Source: Alteromonas sp. KUL49
GTDB taxonomy: Bacteria; Pseudomonadota; Gammaproteobacteria; Enterobacterales; Alteromonadaceae
Length of the DNA: 64,000 nt
Assembly: GCF_006538345.1 (NCBI RefSeq)
Contig: NZ_BJKL01000001.1
Location: 248,001 to 312,000, forward strand
Direction: 5' to 3'
Shown here in pieces: positions 37,041-45,836 of the stretch; position 1 is the stretch's first letter, and each line of letters opens with the position of its first letter. The notes beneath the pieces are model-generated. The model made no database searches and was not told where the DNA came from. It saw nothing but the letters and a program-made list of their open reading frames with translations. The translations under genes were made by a program, and so were the position numbers.

Positions 37041-38447
37041 TTGTTAAAAGGGCAACATACTTATGATAAAACCCCTGCATTTGTCGTCAAAAAGTGTGGT
37101 TTATACGCTTTCTCTTTTTTTATTTCTTTCTTGTTCACAGCGTCTAAGGTCAGTGCCGAAGACAACACTTCTTCAATTAAATCCATAGCGGTGGACAATG
37201 TGTGGTCAGGTCATCGTATTAAGCCGGACTTGCTCACTCGTGGTAACTATCAATACGTAGCGTACTTTGATGCCAACCGCCAAATGACCGTTGCAGAACG
37301 GATGTTGGGTAAACCATGGCGTTACTATAAAGTCGACAGCTGGCTGGGCTGGGATAGCCACAACTATGTCACCATGGAAGTAGATGCAAAAGGTCACCTT
37401 CACCTCATCGGGAACATGCACGGTGATGCATTGGAATACTTCCGTACACGCAAGCCCTATAGTGTTCGTTCCCTAGAGCGGGTTGACATCATGGTGGACC
37501 CATCGCTAGAGCAGCGTATGACTTATCCAATTTTTATGCTCAATAAAGATAAACAGCTGCTCGTTAAATATCGAGACGGTGGCAGTGGCAACGGCAGCGA
37601 AATTTATAATATTTACGATACTGAAACCAAAGCATGGGCAAGACTACACGAAAACAATTTTCTCGACGGTGAAGGACTCATGAGTGGGTACTTTGAAGGC
37701 CCTACTTTGGGGCCCGATGGCAGATTTCATCTTATTTGGGTGTGGCGAAATACACCAAACGCGGCGACTAATCACAGCTTGTCGTATGCGCGCAGTGAAG
37801 ATCTCGTTAACTGGGAAGATTCCAGTGGTCAACCGATTGCTTTACCTCTTACCCACGCAACAACCGAAATCGTGGATCCAGTGAAGCCCGGCGAGGGAAT
37901 GATTAATGGCAATATTAAACTCGGTTTTGATGGGGTTAATCGCCCTGTCATTAGCTACCACAAGTACGATGACAAGGGTAATACCCAAATGTATTTGGCT
38001 CGAAGAGAAGCGGGTGGGTGGAACACTGTGCAAATGAGCGAATGGCAGGATTTTCGCTGGGAATTTGGTGGTGGTGGCTCACTGGGTCGCTTTCCAATAA
38101 AACCTTATCCACCCCAGTTACAAGATGATGGTACTTTGCATGTATTGGTGCGAAAGAACGACGATATACTTCGCTTTGTTGTGTCGGGAGAGACGCTTGC
38201 AACCCTTGAAGTTTCTAAAACTTCACTCTACCCCTCAGCAATTACGCCTGTCACTGAACGCGCTAACCAAGAAGTCATTCGTACCGCTCAGTTACCACTA
38301 GAGCATCAGGTATTTAAAGGTCGTGGAGATCTTCAGCCAGATGGAACTGAGTTTTATCTCTCTTGGTTTAGTCAACCCGGCAACAGAGACAGAGCACACA
38401 GTGTTATCTCTAAGCCAAGCGTACTGCTGCTACACGAGACAGAGTAA
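37041..38447 (+). CDS. Ulvan lyase, family PL25-like beta-propeller
   Basis: A second ulvan lyase, 468 residues as written. SHNYVTMEVDAKGHLHLIG-type sequence gives His107 and NMHGDALEYFR gives His127, 20 apart; MTYPIF gives Tyr162 and VKYRDGGSGNGS gives Arg178, 16 apart. This matches what I recall for the PL25 enzyme PLSV_3936 (His123/His143, Tyr188/Arg204). The signal peptide ends at KVSA/EDN. The start is odd: the open frame begins at TTG 37041, while an ATG at 37063 with AAAAGGG 10 nt upstream is out of frame by one. One more C in the C4 run at 37072-37075 would join that ATG to the body and give a normal signal peptide. Confidence 0.88.
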   Translation: MLKGQHTYDKTPAFVVKKCGLYAFSFFISFLFTASKVSAEDNTSSIKSIAVDNVWSGHRIKPDLLTRGNYQYVAYFDANRQMTVAERMLGKPWRYYKVDSWLGWDSHNYVTMEVDAKGHLHLIGNMHGDALEYFRTRKPYSVRSLERVDIMVDPSLEQRMTYPIFMLNKDKQLLVKYRDGGSGNGSEIYNIYDTETKAWARLHENNFLDGEGLMSGYFEGPTLGPDGRFHLIWVWRNTPNAATNHSLSYARSEDLVNWEDSSGQPIALPLTHATTEIVDPVKPGEGMINGNIKLGFDGVNRPVISYHKYDDKGNTQMYLARREAGGWNTVQMSEWQDFRWEFGGGGSLGRFPIKPYPPQLQDDGTLHVLVRKNDDILRFVVSGETLATLEVSKTSLYPSAITPVTERANQEVIRTAQLPLEHQVFKGRGDLQPDGTEFYLSWFSQPGNRDRAHSVISKPSVLLLHETE

Positions 38448-38470
38448 TACGGGCATTCACTTGAACGACT

Positions 38471-38500
38471 GACTGTACCTTTGATTTATAAGGTACAGTC
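38471..38500. terminator. Hairpin between convergent PL25 and alginate-lyase-like genes
   Basis: GACTGTACCT (38471-38480) and AGGTACAGTC (38491-38500), perfect 10-bp stem with a 10-nt loop. It covers the last codons of the minus-strand gene. U-tracts are poor on both strands. Confidence 0.55.
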
Positions 38501-39707
38501 AAATGTTTGTTCAACTTCGGTATTTGGGACGAGTGAATGAGCATCAAAGAACAACCCACAAAACAGCAGATTCGCTTGACTTGACTTGTGTTCAAGCAGT
38601 GGCTCAACGTTAGTTTTATTCAGGCCTTTTAAACGCATGAGCGGTGTCACAAGGTGACTCATATCTATCTCTTGTTCAGCGCTGCCTTTCCACAAGGCTT
38701 TATTGTCGCTGTTAGCAAGAAGGTAGTTTATGGCCGAGATGAGACGGCTGTCGTCATCACTAGGGTAGCGCCACAGATCTTCTTCAAAATGCGTCGCAAG
38801 CGCCGCTAGTTGACTAAAGGCAAGTAAGTTAAATGCACTGTAGTGAAATGGGCGAGTTCTAGATAGTTCGTGTGGTTGCTCTCCATTAACCTTGATTTGG
38901 CTAACAATTCGGGCCTTGTTGCGTTCAATGGCCAGCATTACAACGTCTGATTTGCTCAGGTACACGCCAATGCCAGCCACTAGCGTATCGTGATACGTGC
39001 CATGATTATTGTGTTGGTTGGCTTCTTCCTGCCCCAATGGGCTTTCAAGCAACCAGGTTAAAAAGTCGCTCATCCAGGCATTAAGACTGTCATCAAAGCG
39101 CTTGTTTGTTGTGTTACTTATTAAAGTAACGCTATCGAGAATGGCCAGCAAATGGCGAAATTCAATGATACCGTAAGGTCTACCATTAGCCACACCGGGA
39201 ACACCTTGCCCAAAGTTTAGGTGAGGTGACATTGCTGTGTCTTCATTGATAAACCAGTAATGAATGAGTTGCTCAACCTTTTCAGCGTACCGTGACTCGC
39301 CAGTGTAGTAATAGGCGAGTGATAGCCGCATGCTGGCATCAGCGAGACGATAAAACATCTTGTTGTCAGAGGTTTCACCTCGATAGGTATAGTTGCGCAC
39401 ACCGTCACGCTTTATCCATGGTAATCCATTCGACGTTTCAGGGTTAGGCCACCAATAGGGGCCAACGCTGTAATAGTCGTGGGCATTCCCGTCGGGTAGC
39501 AAAGGGGCGCTTTGAGTAACCGACAACAATGGCATGGCTAAGTCTCTGTCTGCCGAGGCTATCAACTCACTGAGGGCGTTTTGCAAATGTGGCTCAGTGC
39601 GTATGGTTTTTTTTAACCTGTTCCAGCGCCGCTTTATCAGTAAGAATCAATGGTGCAGCTAATACAGGCGTGCAGAGGGTGAGTAAAAGAATGAGTAACT
39701 TTTTCAT
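38486..39707 (-). pseudogene. Alginate_lyase-domain (PL38/PL5-like) lyase, frameshifted at a T8 tract
   Basis: An (alpha/alpha)-barrel lyase of about 405 residues when repaired. ATG 39707 opens a signal peptide (KKLLILLLTLCTPVLA) and LILTDKAALEQVKK; the frame then breaks at eight A on the coding strand (plus-strand T8, 39607-39614). With seven, it reads on as TIRTEPHLQNALSELIASA. Family marks: DYYSVGPYWWPNPETSNGLPW, HLNFGQGVPGVANGRPYGI-type block, QHNNHGTYHDTLVAGIG and RTRPFHYSAFNL. Such lyases act on uronate polymers (glucuronan, alginate). The start overlaps the uxuB stop as TAATG, so it is coupled to the uronate operon. It may be genuinely broken or a sequencing artefact. Confidence 0.83.
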
Positions 39708-41182
39708 TATTGGTTAATTTCTACAATGAGTTGCCTAAGTGGCAGTTCGTCTAGGGTGTATACATAGCGACTGACTAGCGCTAGAAATTCCTGATTTGAC
39801 ATGAGTTCGTCAGGAAATACCCCAGTTTGACTACCTAAATTCTTTACTAGTGCCATTGATGAGTAGCGGTACTTGTCCACTAATGTGTTTAATGGAGCAG
39901 AGAGTGGGTCGTTTATGGTGATGGCTTTACCCGTATTAGTACTTCCCTTGAGATAATGGATCCAAGCGGCAATAACTAGACACAAAGGTTTAGAGATCCG
40001 GCCTTTGTTAATGCACTCTAATAGAGGCTGTAAAATTCGCTGCGGCAGCTTTTTGGAGCCGTCGGTAGCCACTTGTTGTGTTGTATAGGGAATATCTGTA
40101 TTGGCGAATCGGGTTTTGATAGACAACTGATATTTATCAAAATCGACACCTTCAATGGCGGGCAGTGTTGATGCTATATCTTCCATTAATGTATCGACAA
40201 ATACAGACAAATCCTCATCTTGAATCGCTTGATAAATATAATCATGGTCGAGTAGCTTACCCATATACGCCAGCGCGGAATGACTGCCATTAAGTAGCCT
40301 TAGCTTCATCTTTTCGTAGTCGGACACATCAGCAACAAACTGTGCTCCAACTAAATGCCATGGCGGTTTTTCGTCGATAAAATTATCTTCAATTACCCAC
40401 TGTCTGAAAGGTTCACAGCTCACCAAAGCATCATCACAAAACCCCATAGCATCGTGCAGCTGAGTTTTTTCCGCATCGGTAACTGCAGGAACAATACGGT
40501 CAACCATGGTGTTACAAAAACTCACATTCAGCGCTATCCATTCCGCCAATGTGCTATCGATACGTTCGGCGAGTTGAGATATGGCATAGCCCGCAGTTTT
40601 ACCATTGTCAGGCAAGTTATCACAGCTGAGGAAAGTGAATCCCGGAAGTCCTCGTTGACGACGAATTAAACACGCGGCAACAACGTAGCCAGCCATGGTT
40701 TTCGGTGAGGACAAATTATTGATATCGTGGACGATGTCTGGATGGCGTAGATCGAGAACCGTGTTGCTAGGAGTAAGGCAGTAGCCTTTTTCCGTTATGC
40801 TGCAAGTAACCACCTTAGTTTTTATGTCGGCGAGTAATTCAATCACCGACAGAGGATTTTCTGGTGCAACTAAGACCTTGTTGATGGCGGCAATAACACG
40901 GTGTTCACTCTTACCATTATGCTTTTCGGTGACTGTGTAGAGATAGTCTTGCGGGGCAAGCTGGTCTCGCACAGTTGGACTGCGCAAGCTCACCGCATTG
41001 ATACGCCAATCACCACCACATGCACTTAGTAAATCGTCGGTGTACACAGCTTGGTGCGCTTTGTGAAAAGCGCCAATACCTAAGTGAACAATCGAGGCAC
41101 CATGTTCCGATGGTCGATAAGATGGCCCTTTTAAATGAGGGGGAAGCTCTTTAAGTAACTCATTATTTAATAACGCTGGCAT
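39707..41182 (-). CDS. uxuB: Fructuronate reductase (mannitol dehydrogenase family)
   Basis: Reduces D-fructuronate to D-mannonate with NADH, the second step of glucuronate breakdown. The 491-residue protein has GIGAFHKAHQAVYTDDLL (nucleotide-binding front), CSITEKGYCL, FLSCDNLPDNGKT, MVDRIVPAVTD and LRLLNGSHSALAYMG with the catalytic Lys/Asn/His neighbourhood of polyol-specific long-chain dehydrogenases. ATG 41182 starts 2 nt after the uxaC stop; an overlapping TTG at 41188 is less likely. Its stop overlaps the ATG of the lyase gene. A tagaturonate reductase (UxaB) is the other family possibility, but the neighbouring uxuA makes UxuB the better call. Confidence 0.92.
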   Translation of the reverse strand: MPALLNNELLKELPPHLKGPSYRPSEHGASIVHLGIGAFHKAHQAVYTDDLLSACGGDWRINAVSLRSPTVRDQLAPQDYLYTVTEKHNGKSEHRVIAAINKVLVAPENPLSVIELLADIKTKVVTCSITEKGYCLTPSNTVLDLRHPDIVHDINNLSSPKTMAGYVVAACLIRRQRGLPGFTFLSCDNLPDNGKTAGYAISQLAERIDSTLAEWIALNVSFCNTMVDRIVPAVTDAEKTQLHDAMGFCDDALVSCEPFRQWVIEDNFIDEKPPWHLVGAQFVADVSDYEKMKLRLLNGSHSALAYMGKLLDHDYIYQAIQDEDLSVFVDTLMEDIASTLPAIEGVDFDKYQLSIKTRFANTDIPYTTQQVATDGSKKLPQRILQPLLECINKGRISKPLCLVIAAWIHYLKGSTNTGKAITINDPLSAPLNTLVDKYRYSSMALVKNLGSQTGVFPDELMSNQEFLALVSRYVYTLDELPLRQLIVEINQ

Positions 41183-41184
41183 AA

Positions 41185-42591
41185 TCAAAACTTATACGCC
41201 TCTTTCGCTAGTCGATAACTCAAATCGTAAGCAAGTGCTTCAGCTTCGCTCATCGTTAATCTGTGATCAGCAACTAACTCAGCAAGAAAACTACAGTCCA
41301 TTCTGCGAGCCAGGTCGTGACGAGCGGGAATAGAGAGAAAGGCGCGGGTATCGTCGTTAAAGCCAACGGTGTTATAAAAACCACCGGTTTCTAGGGTTTG
41401 TTGCCTGAAGCGTCTCATGCCTTCAGGACTATCGTGAAACCACCATGCAGGCCCCAAACGAAGTGCAGGATAGTGCCCTGCTAGCGGAGCAAGCTCCCGG
41501 CTGTAACTTGTCTCATCAAGTGTGAATAAGATAATCGTAATGTCGGGATTGTTGCCATACTTATTAAGCATTGGCTTCAGTGCATCGATGTATTCACAAG
41601 CAAGTGGAAGATCCGCCCCTTTGTCGGGCCCATAGTTTTCGAATACCCAATCATTGTGATTTCTATAGCAGCCATGGTGCAGCTGTATGACTAAACCATC
41701 ATCAAGACTCATTGCCACCATTTCGGTAATCATTTGGCCGCGGAACAGTTCGGCTTCTTCTGGGGTGTAATTTCCTGCCCGAACTTTGAGATACAGTGCC
41801 TGTTTTTCTGTGTCACTTAAATCTGCAGTAAATGCCGTTGGGTGGCTGTGGTCAGTGGCTGTTGCACCTTGAGATTTAAAAAATGCCCTTCGTAACTTTA
41901 TGGCAGCAAGAAAGCCTTCGAAATCACTGATGTCCATGCCTGTCATTGATTCAAGCTTGGTAACGCTCTCAGTAAATAAAGGATGTTCTGGATTGGTTAA
42001 ATTGTCGGGTCTAAAGGTAGTCACCACCTTTCCCTGCCAACTGCTTTGCTTAATAGTTTGATGGTGTTCAAGTGTATCGAGCGGTTGCTCGGTGGTGGCA
42101 AGTACTTCTATGTTAAACCGGTCAAATAGTGCTCTAGGTTTAAAAGCTTCAGACTTTAATGCAGAGTTTATGACGTTATAGTAATGGTCAGCGGTTTGCT
42201 CTGATAGTGGTTCACTAATATTGAATACATCAGCGAACACATAATCTAGCCATAATTTACTGGGAGTACCTCTGAATAGATAATAGTGTTTGGCGAACAG
42301 CGACCATATTTGCTTTGACTGTTCGACGGTGAGTGATTTTCTACCTATACCCAGTGACTCGAGCGAGATACCTTGGCTGTAGAGCATGCGAAACACATAA
42401 TGATCTGGTTGAATAAGCAAACTCGACGGGCAGCTGAAATTTTCGTTCTGGGCAAACCAACTCGGGTCGGTGTGACCGTGAGGGCTAATGATAGGTAAGT
42501 CTTTCACTTGACCATACAAAGTACGGGCTATTTCTCGGGCTTTGGTTTCGCTGGGAAACAAGCGATCAGGATGTAAGTACGCATGGCTCAT
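41185..42591 (-). CDS. uxaC: Uronate isomerase
   Basis: Converts D-glucuronate to D-fructuronate (or galacturonate to tagaturonate) in the cytoplasm. The protein has 468 residues from ATG 42591, which follows AGAGGTG by 8 nt; GTG 42600 is less likely. Family motifs: YGQVKDLPIISPHGHTDPSW with the metal-binding HxH near residue 37, RALFDRFNIEVLATTEQPLD, LDDGLVIQLHHGCYRNHND and AWWFHDSPEGMRRFR. It lies between uxuA (16 nt) and uxuB (2 nt) in a tight operon. The product of ulvan breakdown, glucuronate released as the unsaturated and saturated forms, would enter here. Confidence 0.95.
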   Translation of the reverse strand: MSHAYLHPDRLFPSETKAREIARTLYGQVKDLPIISPHGHTDPSWFAQNENFSCPSSLLIQPDHYVFRMLYSQGISLESLGIGRKSLTVEQSKQIWSLFAKHYYLFRGTPSKLWLDYVFADVFNISEPLSEQTADHYYNVINSALKSEAFKPRALFDRFNIEVLATTEQPLDTLEHHQTIKQSSWQGKVVTTFRPDNLTNPEHPLFTESVTKLESMTGMDISDFEGFLAAIKLRRAFFKSQGATATDHSHPTAFTADLSDTEKQALYLKVRAGNYTPEEAELFRGQMITEMVAMSLDDGLVIQLHHGCYRNHNDWVFENYGPDKGADLPLACEYIDALKPMLNKYGNNPDITIILFTLDETSYSRELAPLAGHYPALRLGPAWWFHDSPEGMRRFRQQTLETGGFYNTVGFNDDTRAFLSIPARHDLARRMDCSFLAELVADHRLTMSEAEALAYDLSYRLAKEAYKF

Positions 42592-42607
42592 AGTGTTCAC
42601 ACCTCTG

Positions 42608-43774
42608 TTATTGTTTTAGTGCAGAGTAGGCGTGGATGACGCCTCTTAGTTCAGCTAACCCTTTAAGTCGTCCCATATAAGAATAACCGGGTTTCACGCC
42701 GTCAGCGCCAATTTCGTCGGCCATCAAATGACCATGGTCTGGGCGCATTGGGATTTGGTTACCTGTGCGTTTTTCGGCGTCTAGTAGTGCACCAATAAGA
42801 CCGACCATATCGTTGTCGCCGTCTAAGTGTTCGGATTCATAAAAGGAACCGTCAGCTTCGCGAATAACGTTACGCAAGTGTACAAAATAGATACGGTCAG
42901 CGAATTCATTCGCCATATCTACTAAGTTGTTGTCACATCTAGCACCATAAGACCCAGCACATAAAGTGAGACCATTCGATGGGCTAGGCACGGCTTCGAG
43001 TATTCGTCGCGCATCATCTTGGGTAGACACCACTCGAGGTAGTCCGAACAAAGAGAAGGGAGGATCATCAGGGTGGATACACATTTTCACCCCACTTTGC
43101 GCTGCGACAGGAATGACCTCAGCAAGGAACGCATTAAGATTAGCGCGTAAGCCCTCGGTTCCAAGAGTAATAAATTCACCAATCGCTTTTTTGATCGAGC
43201 CTCTATCATATGACCCTTCACCGCCCGGGAGACCAGCAATAATATTTTCTTCGAGCAGTTGTCGCTCTTCTTCTGATAGACGGTCGAAGGTCTCTTTGGC
43301 TTTGGTGAGTTGTTCAGTGGTGTAATCATCGGTAGCGTTTTCACGTTGCAACATAAAAACGTCATAGGCGATGAAATCACTCATCTCAAAACGCAGCGCA
43401 TAGCTTTTGTTGTCGAGTTTGTAATTGAGGTTCGTGCGTGTCCAGTCGACAACAGGCATGAAGTTGTAACACACGAATTCGATGCCTGCTTTACCAAGGT
43501 TGATGAGAGATTGCTTATAATTTTGAATGTAGGTTTTATAGTTACCTGTCCGAGTTTTGATGTCGTTGTGAACAGGAACACTTTCCACCACAGACCAGGT
43601 TAATCCAGCATCTTCTATTTGTTGTTTTATAGTGCAAATGTCGTCGTATGACCAACACTCGCCAGTGGGTACATGGTGAAGGGCTGTTACTATGCCAGTG
43701 GCACCGGCTTGAACTATTTTGTCTAACGTAATTGAATCGTTGGGACCAAACCAACGCCAAGTCTCTTTCATCAT
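42608..43774 (-). CDS. uxuA: Mannonate dehydratase
   Basis: Dehydrates D-mannonate to 2-keto-3-deoxygluconate, the last specific step of glucuronate catabolism. The 388-residue protein shows KETWRWFGPNDSITLDKI at the front, GATGIVTALHHVPTGE, VVESVPVHNDIKTRTG, KMCIHPDDPPFSLFGLPRVVS with metal ligands, YFVHLRNVIRE and MRPDHGHLM. These are all UxuA signatures. Two adjacent ATG codons (43774, 43771) are possible; AAGG upstream suits the second slightly better. It is the first gene of the uxuA-uxaC-uxuB-lyase operon, and an operator (43811-43821) is 37 bp upstream. The kinase and aldolase for KDG are not in the window. Confidence 0.95.
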   Translation of the reverse strand: MMKETWRWFGPNDSITLDKIVQAGATGIVTALHHVPTGECWSYDDICTIKQQIEDAGLTWSVVESVPVHNDIKTRTGNYKTYIQNYKQSLINLGKAGIEFVCYNFMPVVDWTRTNLNYKLDNKSYALRFEMSDFIAYDVFMLQRENATDDYTTEQLTKAKETFDRLSEEERQLLEENIIAGLPGGEGSYDRGSIKKAIGEFITLGTEGLRANLNAFLAEVIPVAAQSGVKMCIHPDDPPFSLFGLPRVVSTQDDARRILEAVPSPSNGLTLCAGSYGARCDNNLVDMANEFADRIYFVHLRNVIREADGSFYESEHLDGDNDMVGLIGALLDAEKRTGNQIPMRPDHGHLMADEIGADGVKPGYSYMGRLKGLAELRGVIHAYSALKQ

Positions 43775-43799
43775 TTTACCTTGTGCAATAAATCATCAT

Positions 43800-43821
43800 C
43801 GGCCTTAAATTGGTAAGGCCG
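43800..43821 (-). promoter_or_regulatory. Predicted GntR/FCD operator, site 4, with an 8-bp inverted repeat
   Basis: TGGTAAGGCCG at 43811-43821 overlaps an inverted repeat CGGCCTTA (43800-43807) and TAAGGCCG (43814-43821), 37 bp from the uxuA start and in the intergenic region following gntR. Of the five sites it is the most symmetrical. Confidence 0.68.
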
Positions 43822-43910
43822 CTTGATTGATTAAAGCACATTATCGATGAAATTTACAATAATATGATTATTTTTGATTGGTTTTATGGTTTTTTATCGT
43901 AGCCTACCTA

Positions 43911-44606
43911 CTATGACATTCCGTCAAAATAGGTAGTCGCTGCTTCTGTGGCAGCCTCGATGTGAAGTTTCATTGCTTCTCTTGCCCGTTCTGGATCCTG
44001 CTTCGCTAATGCGGTGACAATACGTTTGTGTTCGCGAATAGAGGGGTGTATCCCTTCTTTACGTAGTCGCTCCATAAATACTTGGCTAAGATGTGATTGA
44101 TTTCGTAGTTCCCACAACCATTTGACCATGGCATAGATAGCCGAATTTTGAGTAGCTTTGGCAATAATCAAGTGGAAGTTCATATCAGCTCGCTCAGACG
44201 CATCCGCCCGTTTCTCTTCCTCTTCCATATCTTCTATTACTCGTTGTAGTTCCATTAGTTCGTCGGGTGTTATCAGCTTGGCGGCCATGGCGCAGGCCTC
44301 TGACTCCACTACATAACGAGCGTCGAGAATTTCATAAGGTCCAACACCACCATCTTGAATGGAAAGTGCCGGTTTTTGATCGGTAATATAAATTCCGGAA
44401 CCCGTTCTAATCTCGACAATACCTGCAATTTCTAATGCAATCATCGATTCGCGTATTGTTGGGCGGCTAACGCCGAGTTTTTCAGCAAGTAAACGCTCAG
44501 AGGGAAGTTTTTCGCCGGGCTTTATTTCCCCGTCGTTAACCAAACGGGTGATTTGCTCTGCCACTTTTAAGTACAAACGTTGTGTTTTAACAATTTCTAA
44601 CTGCAC
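43911..44606 (-). CDS. GntR-family, FCD-subfamily regulator (UxuR/ExuR-like)
   Basis: A 231-residue transcription factor, probably a repressor released by a uronate. The N-terminal winged helix-turn-helix is clear: YLKVAEQITRLVNDGEIKPG, KLPSERLLAEKLGVSRPTIR and IVEIRTGSGIYI. The C-terminal FCD domain has the metal-site pattern: Asp/His in MNFHLIIAKA, EHKRIVTAL and MKLHIEAATEA. It stands just upstream of uxuA with its own possible operator copy (44668-44678). FCD regulators such as FadR and UxuR bind TGGT-n3-ACCA-like sites, which is the form of the five repeated sites. The pairing of protein and site is inference. Confidence 0.92.
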   Translation of the reverse strand: MQLEIVKTQRLYLKVAEQITRLVNDGEIKPGEKLPSERLLAEKLGVSRPTIRESMIALEIAGIVEIRTGSGIYITDQKPALSIQDGGVGPYEILDARYVVESEACAMAAKLITPDELMELQRVIEDMEEEEKRADASERADMNFHLIIAKATQNSAIYAMVKWLWELRNQSHLSQVFMERLRKEGIHPSIREHKRIVTALAKQDPERAREAMKLHIEAATEAATTYFDGMS

Positions 44607-44667
44607 GGCTTTTCCTATGATTAGCAGGATCTATTGGTGGGGATAGGATAGAAATTGCATCGGTAGA

Positions 44668-44678
44668 TGGCAAGGCCA
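44668..44678 (-). promoter_or_regulatory. Predicted GntR/FCD operator, site 5 (autoregulation)
   Basis: TGGCAAGGCCA on the plus strand, one base different from sites 1 and 3, 62 bp upstream of the gntR start. Confidence 0.5.
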
Positions 44679-44784
44679 AAATTGCGGTTTACATTTATCG
44701 CTTGGACATTAAAGGAGGTAAAAACATCTCAACAGCGTCGCAAGTGGGATATAATTGGAATAATTCAATGAGGTAGAGAAGATC

Positions 44785-45063
44785 ATGGCAACGGCAGCAG
44801 CACTACACATTTTGGTGAAAACTGAAAAAGAGGCAAAAGAAATACTTATCCAATTACAAAAGGGTAAGAACTTCGGCACCTTGGCTAAGCGCCACTCGTT
44901 GTGTCCGTCGGGTAAGAAAGGTGGCGACCTAGGCGAATTTCGACGAGGTCAAATGGTTAAAGCCTTTGACGACGTTGTTTTTAAAAAAGAAATTCTCACT
45001 GTTCACGGGCCAGTTAAAACCCGCTTTGGCTATCACCTCATTAAAACTTTGTACCGCAATTAA
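44785..45063 (+). CDS. ppiC: Parvulin-type peptidyl-prolyl isomerase
   Basis: A 92-residue stand-alone parvulin that speeds proline isomerisation in the cytoplasm. The length is that of E. coli PpiC (93). [37 protein letters not shown] and [10 protein letters not shown] are the family blocks; the His pair and Cys near residue 41 are conserved. Ribosome site GAGG/AGAAG lies upstream of ATG 44785. It has no evident link to carbohydrate use and looks like a core gene caught between the two halves of the locus. Its end overlaps the convergent hypothetical gene by 4 nt. Confidence 0.93.
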   Translation: MATAAALHILVKTEKEAKEILIQLQKGKNFGTLAKRHSLCPSGKKGGDLGEFRRGQMVKAFDDVVFKKEILTVHGPVKTRFGYHLIKTLYRN

Positions 45064-45743
45064 TCTTGAACGGGTTTCCACTCCTTTCCGCATAAGCCAT
45101 TGGCCATCAATGGGTAGAAGGGATCTCTAGGCTGGTGCAATCCACGCTTTATCGACGCTAAGTGGTTAATTTCAATATAGGGTTCTTGCTCTGCATTGCC
45201 AGCGCTATCAAATAGGTAGTATTTGGTGGTGTATTCGGTAAGTAGCAGTGCGCTAGGTAATTGGGTATCTTCGACAAGCTTCACACTTGATACGGCTTTG
45301 AAGCGATTGACTGCGGGGTCGAGTGTTAACAGCTTACGATAAAAATATCCCTTATCAGATTGGCGCTGAGAAAAACTCGCCAGCAAATCTACCAGTGTTG
45401 TGCGGTTTATTGCTTCGCGCTGTAGCATAAAGCTGTGATATACCCCATCAGTATCTCTGCCAACGGTATAGGCTTGTTCTGACTCTAGCCCAGAAAGATA
45501 GTCCACGCCATCTTGGGTGTAATCGCTCAGTGCATCTGTGTTCATATTCACGTAATAGTCGCTGATCCCAGCAGGAATAACGTCGAATAGCAAAACATCG
45601 GGGGTTACTTTGTCCAGCGCTTCAGGGTCATTGGGCCCGCGTGCTTCACATTGGTCGGCAATGATGTAGTAGTACCTTCCGGCATTCATCGCCAGACTTT
45701 GACTGGAAAACAACAAACATAGACAGCAGAACAATAGGCGCAT
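45060..45743 (-). CDS. Exported protein of unknown function
   Basis: I do not recognise this family. From ATG 45743 (AAGAG 6 nt upstream) the product has 227 residues with a Sec signal rich in Cys and Leu ([17 protein letters not shown]). The mature part begins [21 protein letters not shown] and contains two cysteines (one near the front, one in ANGLCGKEW at the end) that could form a disulfide. The rest is acidic and looks like alternating beta-strands. It lies next to ppiC, with which it converges, and is preceded on the same strand, at 177 nt, by the halogenase cluster. An upstream in-frame start at 45794 would add 17 residues without a signal. Confidence 0.7.
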   Translation of the reverse strand: MRLLFCCLCLLFSSQSLAMNAGRYYYIIADQCEARGPNDPEALDKVTPDVLLFDVIPAGISDYYVNMNTDALSDYTQDGVDYLSGLESEQAYTVGRDTDGVYHSFMLQREAINRTTLVDLLASFSQRQSDKGYFYRKLLTLDPAVNRFKAVSSVKLVEDTQLPSALLLTEYTTKYYLFDSAGNAEQEPYIEINHLASIKRGLHQPRDPFYPLMANGLCGKEWKPVQD

Positions 45744-45836
45744 GTGTACTCTTAAATTTGAAAGTGTAGATTTATTAAAGACTGATTCCGACATTCGGCT
45801 TATTCAGCTACTCGGCAAGAATACTAAGGATTGGTG

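Noticed and set aside
45060..45063. Overlap of ppiC and the hypothetical gene as a frameshift
   Set aside because: The genes are convergent and simply share a TAATTA-type stop overlap.
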